Assembly (NCBI RefSeq): GCF_003751945.1
Contig: NZ_RJKL01000001.1
Coordinates: forward strand, 186,001 to 250,000
Source of the DNA: Couchioplanes caeruleus
GTDB taxonomy: Bacteria; Actinomycetota; Actinomycetes; Mycobacteriales; Micromonosporaceae
Reading direction: 5' to 3'
DNA length: 64,000 nucleotides
A model generated the notes under the pieces. That model did no database searches. It was not told the DNA's origin and was given only the letters and a program-made list of their open reading frames with translations. This document shows, in pieces, positions 42,500 to 50,639 of this stretch. The stretch's first letter is position 1. Every line of letters starts with the position of its first letter. Position numbers and translations under genes: made by a program.

Positions 42500-43732
42500 T
42501 CAGGCGCTTCGGTGGGCGAAGACACGGGCGAGGACGAAGGTGGCGGTGCCGGCCACGACCACGGTGAGCAGGCCGACGCGCAGGCTGGTGAGGTCGGCGA
42601 CGAAGCCGACCAGCGGTGGGGACAGCAGGAATCCGATTCGCAGCAGCCAGCTGACGATGGTCAGGCCGGTTCCGTGGGGAATCCCCGGGAGTTCGTCAGC
42701 GGCGTGCATGGCGGCGGGCACGAGGGTGGCGAACCCGAGTCCGGCGAAGGCGAACCCGGCCAGCGCGGTACCGACCGACGGCACGGCCAGTGCGGCACCC
42801 ATGCCGACAGCGGCGAGCGCCGCTCCGACGCGCGCGACCGTACGCTGGCCGAAACGGTCCACGACGCGATCGCCCGAGAGGCGACCGATTGTCATGGCGA
42901 CCTGGAAGACCACGACGGCCAAGCCGGCGACGGCGGCACTGGCGTGCAGGCTGGTGAGGTAGAGCGCGCCCCACGAGGCGCCGGAGTCCTCGACCAGGGC
43001 GCCGAACGCGGCCAGCGCACTGAGCGCGGCGAGCATCCGCACGGCGGGAGCGCCCCACGAGCGCCGGCCACCGTGCCGGGCCGGCGGGGCACCCGGGTGG
43101 CCGTCCGCGGCGGCGAGGTCCTGCGCCTCGGATTCGCGTTCGGCGTCCTCCGGGCCGGGCAGCAAAGACCGGTAGGCGATCAGAGCGACGAGGCTCCACG
43201 TCGCTGCGGAGATGCCCAGGTGGATGCCGAGGGGGATGTCGAGGCCGGCGGCGGCCGAGCCCATCAGGCCGCCGATCACCGCGCCGATGCTCCATACGCC
43301 GTGCAGCGAGTTGAGGATGGACCGGCCGTAGAGGCGCTGCACGCGCAGGCCGTGGGCGTTCTGCGCGACATCGACGATCGCATCCAGGGCGCCGATCACG
43401 AACAGCACGGCGCCGAACACGGCCCAGTGCGGCGCGAGCGGGATGGCCAGCGTCGCGACGGTGGTGACGACGATGCCGAACGCCGCGACGCGGGCGGAGC
43501 GGAAGCGGCGGATGGCGGCGCCGGCGAGCAGCCCGGCCACCAGCGCGCCGATCGAGTAGCCGGCGATGGCGGTGCCGAGCACCGCGTTGCTGATGCCGAG
43601 GTCGGCCTTGATCTGCGGATAGCGAGGGACGACGTTGAAGAACACGGCGCCGTTGGTGAGGAACACGGCGGCGACGGCCGCGCGTGCCCGGCGTGCCTGC
43701 CGGCTGGGCGCGGCCGTGGTGGAGGTGGACAA
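42500..43732 (-). CDS. MFS transporter under TetR control
   Basis: A 410-residue, 12-span major facilitator. VAAVFLTNGAVFFNVVPRYP and ISNAVLGTAIAGYSIGALVA start the N-half; IVDVAQNAHGLRVQRLYGRS and LNSLHGVWSIGAVIGGLMG are typical of the YbjJ/inner-membrane MFS group. A central loop of about 40 residues is Gly/Arg-rich. A TTG start at 43732 has GAAGGG upstream. It lies 55 bases downstream of the tetR gene on the same strand, so the pair is likely an autoregulated efflux operon. Confidence 0.9.
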   Translation of the reverse strand: MSTSTTAAPSRQARRARAAVAAVFLTNGAVFFNVVPRYPQIKADLGISNAVLGTAIAGYSIGALVAGLLAGAAIRRFRSARVAAFGIVVTTVATLAIPLAPHWAVFGAVLFVIGALDAIVDVAQNAHGLRVQRLYGRSILNSLHGVWSIGAVIGGLMGSAAAGLDIPLGIHLGISAATWSLVALIAYRSLLPGPEDAERESEAQDLAAADGHPGAPPARHGGRRSWGAPAVRMLAALSALAAFGALVEDSGASWGALYLTSLHASAAVAGLAVVVFQVAMTIGRLSGDRVVDRFGQRTVARVGAALAAVGMGAALAVPSVGTALAGFAFAGLGFATLVPAAMHAADELPGIPHGTGLTIVSWLLRIGFLLSPPLVGFVADLTSLRVGLLTVVVAGTATFVLARVFAHRSA

Positions 43733-43787
43733 GGCGAACCCTTCGCAGCGGGACGGAACGGGCGGGACGAAATGAGGTGCCGAAAGG

Positions 43788-44375
43788 TCAGCGCAGGTAA
43801 CGCTCGATGGCGTGGCGGATCTGCCGGGCGGTCATCGGCTGCGTCGACAACGAGTTGTGCAGGGTCAGGCCCTCGATGAGGGCGTCGACCTCGCGGGCGG
43901 TGGCCGGGTCGAAGTGGCGTTCCAGGGCTCGCCGGCTGCGCTCCATCCATGCCTGCGTGACGGTGCGCAACGTGGGATTGCGTGCCGCCGCCGCGTACAG
44001 CTCCACGGTGAGCACGAGGTCGCGAGACGAGCCGAACACGTCCTCGCTGACCAGGGTGATGACCGCCTCGATCGCCTCGTCGCGATCGACGGCCGCGGCC
44101 AGCCGCTGATCGAAGACGGCCGCCACCGACTCGGCGTGCCGGGTGAACGCCGCCACGAGGACCTCGTCGAGGCCGGTGAAGTGGTAGGTCATCGACCCCA
44201 GCGGCACGTCCGCCGCCCGGGCGATCTCGCGATGCGTGGTGCCGGCCACCCCGCGCTCGGCGATCACGGCCAGGGCGGCGTCGATCAGCCGGTCGCGCCG
44301 CCGAGGGTCGTGCCGCCGCGCCCGGCGAGGCCTGGGCGGCGTGGGCGGCGCACTGGTCGCGGTGGCCTCACTCAT
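43788..44375 (-). CDS. TetR-family regulator of the MFS gene
   Basis: A 195-residue TetR protein: basic N-terminus, DPRRRDRLIDAALAVIAERG then VAGTTHREIARAADVPLGSM and TYHFTGLDEVL form the helix-turn-helix. The C-terminal domain is of the YxaF/TetR_C type (LTVELYAAAARNPTLRTV). ATG 44375 is 34 bases downstream of a 34-base perfect palindrome, the likely operator. Together with the MFS gene it looks like an inducible efflux system. Confidence 0.93.
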   Translation of the reverse strand: MSEATATSAPPTPPRPRRARRHDPRRRDRLIDAALAVIAERGVAGTTHREIARAADVPLGSMTYHFTGLDEVLVAAFTRHAESVAAVFDQRLAAAVDRDEAIEAVITLVSEDVFGSSRDLVLTVELYAAAARNPTLRTVTQAWMERSRRALERHFDPATAREVDALIEGLTLHNSLSTQPMTARQIRHAIERYLR

Positions 44376-44409
44376 CGCGCCTCGATGGTCCTGGAGCGCC
44401 CATCGTCCT

Positions 44410-44443
44410 ACCCATCATGTGTACGAGCGTACACATGATGGGT
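44410..44443. promoter_or_regulatory. 34-base perfect operator palindrome
   Basis: ACCCATCATGTGTACG - AG - CGTACACATGATGGGT: 16-base perfect arms around two bases. The core TGTACG/CGTACA is a frequent TetR half-site type. Confidence 0.85.
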
Positions 44444-44589
44444 CACGGGCCTTCGCTCGCCCGTGGCCACGCGCTCGAGCAGGTGCACCACTCGGGACAG
44501 GGCCACCGAAGCGCAGGACGGTCCGGAGCGGCTTCGGGTCGTCGTGCTCCAGCGCCCAAAGAGGTAGGAACTCATCCCGCGCCCGATGC

Positions 44590-44700
44590 GGCGTACACCA
44601 TAACTGTCATTATGGTGTAGCAGGGATTATGTCCGATTTTGGATTATCGGATTACTGGTAATGGCAATCCGCTAATTCGAGCGCGAGTTTGCGCGGGGAC
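44590..44700. other. AT-rich palindromic segment upstream of repA fossil
   Basis: A sharp local AT-rich patch in very GC-rich DNA. TACACCATAA-CTGTCA-TTATGGTGTA at 44594-44619 is a perfect 10-base inverted repeat, ATTAC-TG-GTAAT lies at 44651-44662, and GGATTATCGGATTAC gives a GGATTA direct repeat. Position and composition fit a former plasmid replication origin or rep promoter. No gene. Confidence 0.55.
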
Positions 44701-44862
44701 GCTGCGTGAGGCGACCTAGTCGGCTTGCCTCTTCTCCACGCTCAGGTCATGACTGTTGCGGTCATGAGTGCTGCCGGTATCAGCGCCGTGGCGACAGCGG
44801 CGAGTTGGGCGAGCCGGCGCGGGCCGGGCCGGCTCAGTTCGCTGAGATCACCGCCTCCAGCC

Positions 44863-45454
44863 ATGAAAGAACTCGGCCTGGCCGCCTCCGGCGGCCGCAC
44901 CGGATCCAAGACCCTCGTCGGTGAGCAGGTTCGGCGCCTGGTGCGCGCCCAGCTCGTCGTCGAGCACGACTTCGACGACGACCCGCGCTACCTCACCGAC
45001 GAGGGCGCCGGCATGCGCATCGCCCGCTCGTGGAAGGTGTGGTGGGACCGCAGCGGAGAGAACCCAACCCACCCGGTCGAAGGGTCGTATATCGAGCTGT
45101 CCAGGGACTTCTACGACGAGATCATCGATCACTCGTTCCCGCTGAATCTCGATGCCCTGCGGATATTCGGCGACAGCGCACTGGCCATGGACCTGTACGC
45201 CTGGCTCACCTACCGACTGCGGCAGCTCACCAAGCCGGTCACGCTCACGTGGGAACAACTCACCGCGCAGTTCGGCAAGAACGGCCTGCCCGAATGTCGG
45301 TGCCCCGAACCGCGCCCGCAGCCGCGCGGTGGCCGAGAGTAAGCGCAACATTTTGGCCCAGCTCCCGACCGTGCTGGCCGTCTATCACCCAGGCGAAGGT
45401 CGAGGAGACGAAGTTCGGCCTGGAGCTGCGGCCAAGCCCGCCGCACGTGCCTGA
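44863..45454 (+). pseudogene. Plasmid replication initiator RepA, frameshifted
   Basis: The first frame (MKELGLAASGGRTGSKTLVG ... WKVWWDRSGENP ... IELSRDFYDEIIDHSFPLNL, ALAMDLYAWLTYRLRQLTKP, TLTWEQLTAQFG) closely follows the plasmid-encoded RepA family, whose members bind plasmid origins. Around 45290 the similarity moves to the second frame (ESKRNILAQLPTVLAVYHPG), and near 45390 to the third (QAKVEETKFGLELRPSPPHV), so at least two indels have broken the gene. The upstream 140 bases have no clean start. This is a dead gene of a plasmid-type element. Confidence 0.8.
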
Positions 45455-45813
45455 GCGCGGAATGCACGGGTTGCGGCGCGCTCAGGCCGCGGCCAGCCTG
45501 CCCGCACGCCGGACCGCCGCCGCAGCAGCGGACGAGGCATCTCCGGTGCCAAGCCAGCCAGACCGTTGCCAGCGGAGCACCCGGTAACCAGATGGCCAGC
45601 GGTCGCCCGTTCAGTAGGCCGCCGCATGACCAGCGCGGGTCAACTAGCAGCCGCCCGTCTCGGTGATGATGGATGAGCCCGCGGCGCACCAGCGATCGGC
45701 AGATGACGAAGCGGCTGGTAGGTACCTGGCGGTGTGTTTCGTGGCGGTCGATCAGGTATCGCGCAGTTCGCCAGCCGTTTCCGGGGCCGCCGACCCTTGC
45801 CTAAACTGGCCGC
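45455..45813. other. Gene-free interval after repA fossil
   Basis: No supported gene on either strand. It probably contains degraded element sequence and the promoter of the small membrane protein that follows. Confidence 0.5.
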
Positions 45814-46017
45814 ATGCGGCAGGCGTTGAAAGACCTGACCGTCTCGGACCACTCCGAGTGGTTCGGCTTGGGCCCGCTCGCGCTGGCCGTCGTGGCCGGC
45901 GTCCGCGCCTTCGTGGCCGACGAGCCCTTCGCTCGCTGGGCCTGGACCGCCATCGCCGTGATCATGCTGATCCTCTGCGCCGTCTACGTCATCTGGACGA
46001 GGAAGAAGCGCACCTGA
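45814..46017 (+). CDS. Small two-span membrane protein
   Basis: A 67-residue protein: MRQALKDLTVSDHSEWFGLG, then two hydrophobic spans (PLALAVVAGVRAFVA; WAWTAIAVIMLILCAVYVIW) and a basic end TRKKRT. The hairpin with a positively charged C-terminus predicts both ends inside. No family is recognised and no strong ribosome site is seen. It is the only apparently intact gene among several broken ones here. Confidence 0.6.
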   Translation: MRQALKDLTVSDHSEWFGLGPLALAVVAGVRAFVADEPFARWAWTAIAVIMLILCAVYVIWTRKKRT

Positions 46018-46117
46018 GACCTGCATCCATGTCGCTGATAGCGGCGATGTGCACGGGTGCAGGGCGGCGCAGCCGCGTCGACGCCGCCGGCGGCCAGCCA
46101 TCCCCTGGATCGCCTGG

Positions 46118-46619
46118 TCAGGCAATCCAGCAGATGACCGCGTCGCCAGAGGCTGCGGCTGCGGAGAGGAACTCCTTGACCCTCGACAGTCGCGAGACCG
46201 CCCAACGCAGCTCGTCGGGGCTGTCCCACGTTGGCGGGGTAGACCCCGGTCCGGGCAAGCTCGGCCGGGTCGACGTCGGCAACCAGGTCCTGCTCGGTGA
46301 GCGGAACCAGCGCCTGCGCTGCCCGGACGACCTGCATGGGGGTGAGGTACTGCGGAGGGCCGTAACCCCAGTCGGGGATGTCGCCGGGGTTGAACGGGAA
46401 AACCTCCTCACCGCGCACGACCGACACCGGGAAGCCGCGGCGGCGCAGCAGGAAGTCCAGGCCGTCCCAGGTCTTGTCCAGGTCCAGCAGGCGCTGCCGC
46501 CGCACGGTCGGCGGCGAGACATCCTCTTGCTCGGCCAGCGCGGCCGCCCACTCCAGGTCGCTGACAGCGCGTTGAAGCTCTGCCGGGGAGACCCGCAGCC
46601 AGTACCCGAGCATGCTCAT
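46118..46619 (-). pseudogene. DUF1877 (YfbM-like) protein, two-base frameshift
   Basis: The first frame reads MSMLGYWLRVSPAELQRAVS, LLDLDKTWDGLDFLLRRRGF, YGPPQYLTPMQVVRAAQALV and ARTGVYPANV, a good DUF1877 match. At 46223-46229 the match jumps frames to WDSPDELRWAVSRLSRVKEF and LSAAAASGDAVICWIA-stop. Restoring GTGTGG where GTGG now stands rejoins them, so a TG dinucleotide appears to have been lost. Without it, translation would run on to about 45984. Real mutation or a sequencing error cannot be separated here. Confidence 0.8.
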
Positions 46620-46677
46620 GCGACACGATCGTAATAGGCGATCGTCAGCACGATCGGCGGCCGGGAGGGCCGCGGGG

Positions 46678-47265
46678 TCAGGAGTAGAACACGACCAGGT
46701 CGCGCTGCGCCTGACGGCAGGCGGTGAACCATGCGTGCAGTTGCTCGGCCGCCGCCCGCCACCGCGGCTCGGCGAGGATAGGGATCGCGTCGGCGTACTG
46801 CCGCTCGGCCCGCCCCCATTCCTCGCGGGTTACCGTGCCCACTCCTGGGTGCCCATCGGGGTACGGCAGCTCCACCGGGGGCTCGAAACCGGTGAAGTCG
46901 TCGGGCAACACCGTGCTCACTTTGGCGACGCGCAGAGCACTGCTGAGCTACTGAACGCCGGTCATCCCGCCGGGGATCGGCATAAGCCCACGGTTGGCCA
47001 GCTCGGTGCCGGCGTAACCACACAGCACCTGCAAGGCGTAGGCGTAAATTTGGCCGAACTCCTCATCCATCTGCTCGCTGCCCCCATGACGCAACGCCTG
47101 CGCCACGGAGGGCGCGCCGTCGTCAATGTCGTCGGCAAAGTCCTCGTCAAGCTCGCCGATCAGGTCGCTCATCGCGGCGATGACGGGTTCGACGTCGACG
47201 CGACCATCGACGAAAGCGCCCAGCCGTTCGAGGTCTACCTGATATGCCGTGAACCCGTATCCCAC
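46678..47265 (-). pseudogene. DUF7691-like protein with in-frame amber stop
   Basis: Two frames in the same phase form one protein: MGYGFTAYQVDLERLGAFVD ... GQIYAYALQVLCGYAGTELA, then TAG at 46948-46950, then STVLPDDFTGFEPPVELPYP, DGHPGVGTVTREEWGRAERQ and AWFTACRQAQRDLVVFYS. The order (N-terminal YxVxLxxL, YAYAL, then a PxPDxxPGxG motif and DLVxFY end) resembles DUF7691. The codon before TAG is CAG, so CAG to TAG in a CAG-CAG pair is a simple origin. Recall of the family is moderate. Confidence 0.65.
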
Positions 47266-47604
47266 ATAGCCACCATAACTTGATCAATGCGCCGGCGCCT
47301 GCGGTCAGCCTCGCTGACGGCCCTGTCCCCCGCGGGGGTAGCGCCGCGTTCTCAGTGCTTCTCCGCCTGCTCAGGCCGGTAACGGGCCGCCGTCCGATCA
47401 CGGCGATGGAGTTGGGCGACACAGCCTGAGTTCGGCCAGGTGAAACCAGTGGGAACCAAGCGCGCCGCGGTGCGCTGAACCGCCGGTCGCGATGGCGCGC
47501 AAGCACAACATCAGCCGCCCGGACGCGGAACCCAGATCTTGTGACGGTGGTTACCGTCGCGGCCCGAACGGAACAGTCCGGGCGCCCGACCTCTTATCGC
47601 AGTC
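47266..47604. other. Gene-free interval
   Basis: No supported gene. It separates the broken DUF7691-like gene from the drug transporter and should hold the promoters of both. Confidence 0.5.
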
Positions 47605-48885
47605 GTGGCTGTCACCGAGACCGTAGCTCCGCCCGACGCTGACCTCTCTCCCGGAGAGCTGCTCCCCGCGGGGCGCCGCTTCCGGGTCGTGCTCGTGCTC
47701 GGGCTGCTCACGGCCCTCGGCCCGCTCACCATCGACATGTACCTGCCCGCGCTGCCCACCATCACCGACGATCTCGCCGCCACCGCCGCCGCCGTCCAGC
47801 TGACGCTGACCGGCACGCTCGTCGGTATCGCTCTGGGCCAGCTGCTGGTCGGCCCGCTCTCCGACGCGGTCGGGCGCCGGGTGCCGCTGCTGGTCGGCGT
47901 CGGCGTCCACGTGCTCGCCTCGGTGCTGTGTGTGGTCGCACCGACCCTGGCCGTCCTCGGTGCCCTGCGTGTCGTGCAGGGCCTCGGCGCGGCCGCGGCG
48001 TCGGTGGTGGCGATGGCGATCGTGCGTGACCTGTTCAGCGGCCTTGCCGCGGCGCGCCTGTTCTCCCGGCTCATGCTCGTGGTCGGCGTCGCGCCGATCC
48101 TCGCCCCGACCATCGGCGGCCAGGTTCTGCAGTTCACCTCCTGGCGCGGCGTCTTCGTCGTGCTCACGCTCGTCGCCGCCGCCATCCTGGCGTCCGCCGC
48201 GGTCGTGGTTCCCGACACTCTGCCGGTGGCGCAGCGCCGCAACGGCGGGATCGTCGGCACGTTCCGCGATTATGGCGGCCTGCTGACCGACCGCGTCTTC
48301 GTCGGCCTCATCCTGGTCTCCGGGCTGGCGATGGCGGCGCTGATCGCCTACGTGAGTGGCTCGTCGTACGTGCTGCAGGACGGCTTCGGCCTGAGCGAGC
48401 AGCAGTTCGCCTTCGTCTTCGCGGGCGGCGCGGTCGGCCTGATCGGCGCTACCCAGTGCAACGTACGGCTGCTGCGCCGCTGGACGCAGCAACAGATCCT
48501 GGCCGGCTCGCTGCTGGCCGGGCTCGCCTCCGGCCTGGTGCTGCTGATCCTGGCGGTGACCGAGGTCGGCGGCCTGGTCGGCATCCTGGTGCCGCTGTGG
48601 CTGGTGCTGGCCATGGTGGGGCTGGTCATGCCGAACGCGCCGGCCCTGGCCCTGTCCCGTCACGGCGAGGTGGCCGGCACCGCGGCCGCCCTGTTCGGCG
48701 CGGTGCAGTTCGGCGTCGGTGCCCTGGCCGCACCCCTGGTCGGTGTCCTCGGCATCGGCGCGGTCGCCATGGCCGTCGTCGTCTTCGGCGGCATGCTCGC
48801 CGCCGCGCTGGTCTGCTTCCTGGTAGTCCGGCCGCACCGCCTCCCCGCCGAGCAGGTGGAACCGGTCGCGGTCGCCGGTCACTGA
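47605..48885 (+). CDS. Bcr/CflA-family drug-resistance MFS transporter
   Basis: A 426-residue, 12-span proton-driven exporter. ALGPLTIDMYLPALPTITDD is the signature first span of the Bcr/CflA (DHA1) family; VGPLSDAVGRRVPLLVG is the loop 2-3 motif, and LRVVQGLGAAAASVVAMAIV and VGVAPILAPTIGGQVLQFTS follow, with the antiporter motif in span 5. Relatives export bicyclomycin, chloramphenicol, florfenicol or sulfonamides. A GTG start at 47605 lacks a clear ribosome site. No regulator adjoins it. Confidence 0.94.
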   Translation: MAVTETVAPPDADLSPGELLPAGRRFRVVLVLGLLTALGPLTIDMYLPALPTITDDLAATAAAVQLTLTGTLVGIALGQLLVGPLSDAVGRRVPLLVGVGVHVLASVLCVVAPTLAVLGALRVVQGLGAAAASVVAMAIVRDLFSGLAAARLFSRLMLVVGVAPILAPTIGGQVLQFTSWRGVFVVLTLVAAAILASAAVVVPDTLPVAQRRNGGIVGTFRDYGGLLTDRVFVGLILVSGLAMAALIAYVSGSSYVLQDGFGLSEQQFAFVFAGGAVGLIGATQCNVRLLRRWTQQQILAGSLLAGLASGLVLLILAVTEVGGLVGILVPLWLVLAMVGLVMPNAPALALSRHGEVAGTAAALFGAVQFGVGALAAPLVGVLGIGAVAMAVVVFGGMLAAALVCFLVVRPHRLPAEQVEPVAVAGH

Positions 48886-48958
48886 CCGGCCGGCGACGGC
48901 GGAGCTAGCGGGTCCGCCGGGAGCCGCCGGTTCGTGGGCCGAGGCGCGCACTGTGTAG

Positions 48959-49198
48959 CAGCGGACCCGGATCGGTGAACTTTTCGGTCAGATCCGCGAC
49001 CTGCAGGCCGAATGGACCGAGGAGACCATCCATCGGATCACCATCGAGAACGCCACTCTCAAGCAACGCGTCCGCCAGCTCACCGCCGACAACCGGGCCC
49101 TCGACGAACGACTCAAGGCCGCCCGTTCCCACCTTCGATTCCAGGATCGACGCGTCGCTGACCTTGAAGCCCAAATCGCAGGCAACCTGAACCGGTAG
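48959..49198 (+). pseudogene. C-terminal fossil of a DUF6262 (transposon accessory) protein
   Basis: The frame after a TAG at 48956 reads ELFGQIRDLQAEWTEETIHR, ITIENATLKQRVRQLTADNR, ALDERLKAARSHLRFQDRRV, ADLEAQIAG. It matches the coiled-coil tail of DUF6262 proteins (ENxxLKxRVRxLTAENRxLEERLxAARSNxRFxDxRIADLEAQL), which accompany tyrosine recombinases in actinobacterial transposable elements. No recombinase partner is left. Confidence 0.65.
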
Positions 49199-49274
49199 TG
49201 GGAGTTGCCGCTCGCTTCGGTGATCAACGAAACTGCTGGTCACCGGAGCGGGTCATATGCCAGGCTCCGGCCCT

Positions 49275-49685
49275 ATGGAACCCCACAACGAGCAGGCCGC
49301 AGGAGAAGTCCTGCATCAACGCGGCTGGCGCAAGGCATTCACCGTCCAAGAGATGGTCGACAAATGGGCCTGGCTCGTCGATAAGGTCGAGGACGGCTAC
49401 AGCGACCTGGTGGACGAATACACCAACGACCTCTACAGCCGGAACTGGCTGCACGAGGCGTGGCCAATCCTTCCCGACCGTGTAATCCTCCTACGGACCC
49501 CACAGATCAAAGCCCTCGACGACCGTTTTCGGGCCGCCACCGTCTTCGACGACGGCATCTCGTTGGCACAGTTCCACCGGATCAGCGGATTCGATCCCGT
49601 CACAATGTGGTGGTGGCGGCGTCACCCTCGCCTACTCGTCGGCGATCTCGGTCGCTCTCTCCGCTCAGCTGGCGCCACCGACTGA
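49275..49685 (+). CDS. Hypothetical protein, accessory region
   Basis: A 136-residue soluble protein: AGEVLHQRGWRKAFTVQEMV, DKWAWLVDKVEDGYSDLVDE, YTNDLYSRNWLHEAWPILPD, then ALDDRFRAATVFDDGISLAQ and WWWRRHPRLLVGDLG. It is rich in Trp and acidic residues and has no membrane segment. I do not recognise the family; small acidic proteins of this sort in accessory regions can be immunity proteins, but nothing here proves that. ATG 49275 has no clear ribosome site. Confidence 0.6.
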   Translation: MEPHNEQAAGEVLHQRGWRKAFTVQEMVDKWAWLVDKVEDGYSDLVDEYTNDLYSRNWLHEAWPILPDRVILLRTPQIKALDDRFRAATVFDDGISLAQFHRISGFDPVTMWWWRRHPRLLVGDLGRSLRSAGATD

Positions 49686-49708
49686 TCCTCACAGCCGGCT
49701 ACCAAAAA

Positions 49709-49897
49709 TCACCTGGCTAGCGGCTCCGCCAAGAGAACCACTCGATCAGCCTCGACATCGAAGCCGAGCACCGGATGGCCATAGCCGAACTCCGAATCCA
49801 TCAGCACCGGCTTGCCCAAACGTCGACCGATCTCCCGCAAGAAGCCACAAAACACCTCAAGGCGCTCCTGGCCCTGCAAGGCCCGAGACTCCCGAAG
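49709..49897 (-). pseudogene. C-terminal fragment of an unidentified protein
   Basis: The minus strand from a TAG at 49898-49900 to a TGA at 49709-49711 reads RALQGQERLEVFCGFLREIG, RRLGKPVLMDSEFGYGHPVL, GFDVEADRVVLLAEPLAR. The pattern GKPVLMxxEFGxxHPVLGFD looks like a real protein end. No start codon is available and the upstream frame is blocked. Confidence 0.5.
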
Positions 49898-49900
49898 CTA

Positions 49901-50140
49901 CGGCGAACCGCAAGGTAGGGGATCTTGATTGCCGGTTGGGATGGGGGTCGGCCGACCCGTAGACCTTGGGTGCCGGTAACGAACGTGCCACCAGCCGGCA
50001 AATAGTTGATCTTGCAGTTATCGCGGACAGTTACGGAGAAGCGTTGTCGCTGCTGTCCCGTTTGAGGGTCCTTCACCGGGCGCTCGGCGCGGGGTCTCTG
50101 CCGTTGGGTGTGACCTTCGCTGATAAGTGGCGGTGAATCG
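49901..50140. other. Gene-free interval
   Basis: No supported gene. It lies between two gene remnants and probably contains degraded sequence from the same element. Confidence 0.45.
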
Positions 50141-50639
50141 TTACGGCTTGGTGGCATGCAGTTGTGCCGTGCGGCAAGCGCGCACGGTGGCCCTGAGTTC
50201 CTCGATCGGTGGGCCCCAGCCGCCCTGCCAAGCGTCCTCAGTGCCGTAGAGCTGCCCGAGGGGAAGGTCAATCACACCGTCGTTGTAGTCGGTCTGCCTC
50301 ACGATTTCTTCGACCTGTTGCGCGACCCATCGCTCGCCTGCTCGTCCGGACAGGCACATCTCGGCCAACTCTCGGAAGGCTTCGTTGGCGGCTGCCACGG
50401 TGGTGGTTGGTAGGGCGACGCCCAATGTCGGCCAGGGCATCCGGGAGCAGGTCGGTGACCGCATGGGGGTCACGGCCGTTGAGCCCGGCCAACTCCCGCA
50501 GCGCTTGGCCGTCATGGCCGTCTGCGAGCCACTGCGCGGCCCACCAGGGAACGCGTTCGGTGGGTCCGACGCCGAGCACCAACCAGGCCGCCACCGTGCT
50601 CGGCAGTGGAGTTTGCCGGTCGTGAGGTTGCTCAGTCAT
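50141..50639 (-). pseudogene. Hypothetical gene with one-base insertion
   Basis: The first frame begins MTEQPHDRQTPLPSTVAAWL, ERVPWWAAQWLADGHDGQAL and DPHAVTDLLPDALADI; the second continues GVALPTTTVAAANEAFRELA, EMCLSGRAGERWVAQQVEEI and DAWQGGWGPPIEELRATVRA. They join if one C is removed from CCC at 50421-50423 (GGG on the coding strand). The restored protein would be about 165 residues. The family is not recognised. Its ATG overlaps the end of the upstream gene by eight bases. Confidence 0.7.

Noticed and set aside
45984..46118. The long C-terminal extension of the DUF1877 frame
   Set aside because: It is out-of-frame translation after the two-base loss; the conserved family end is in the other frame.
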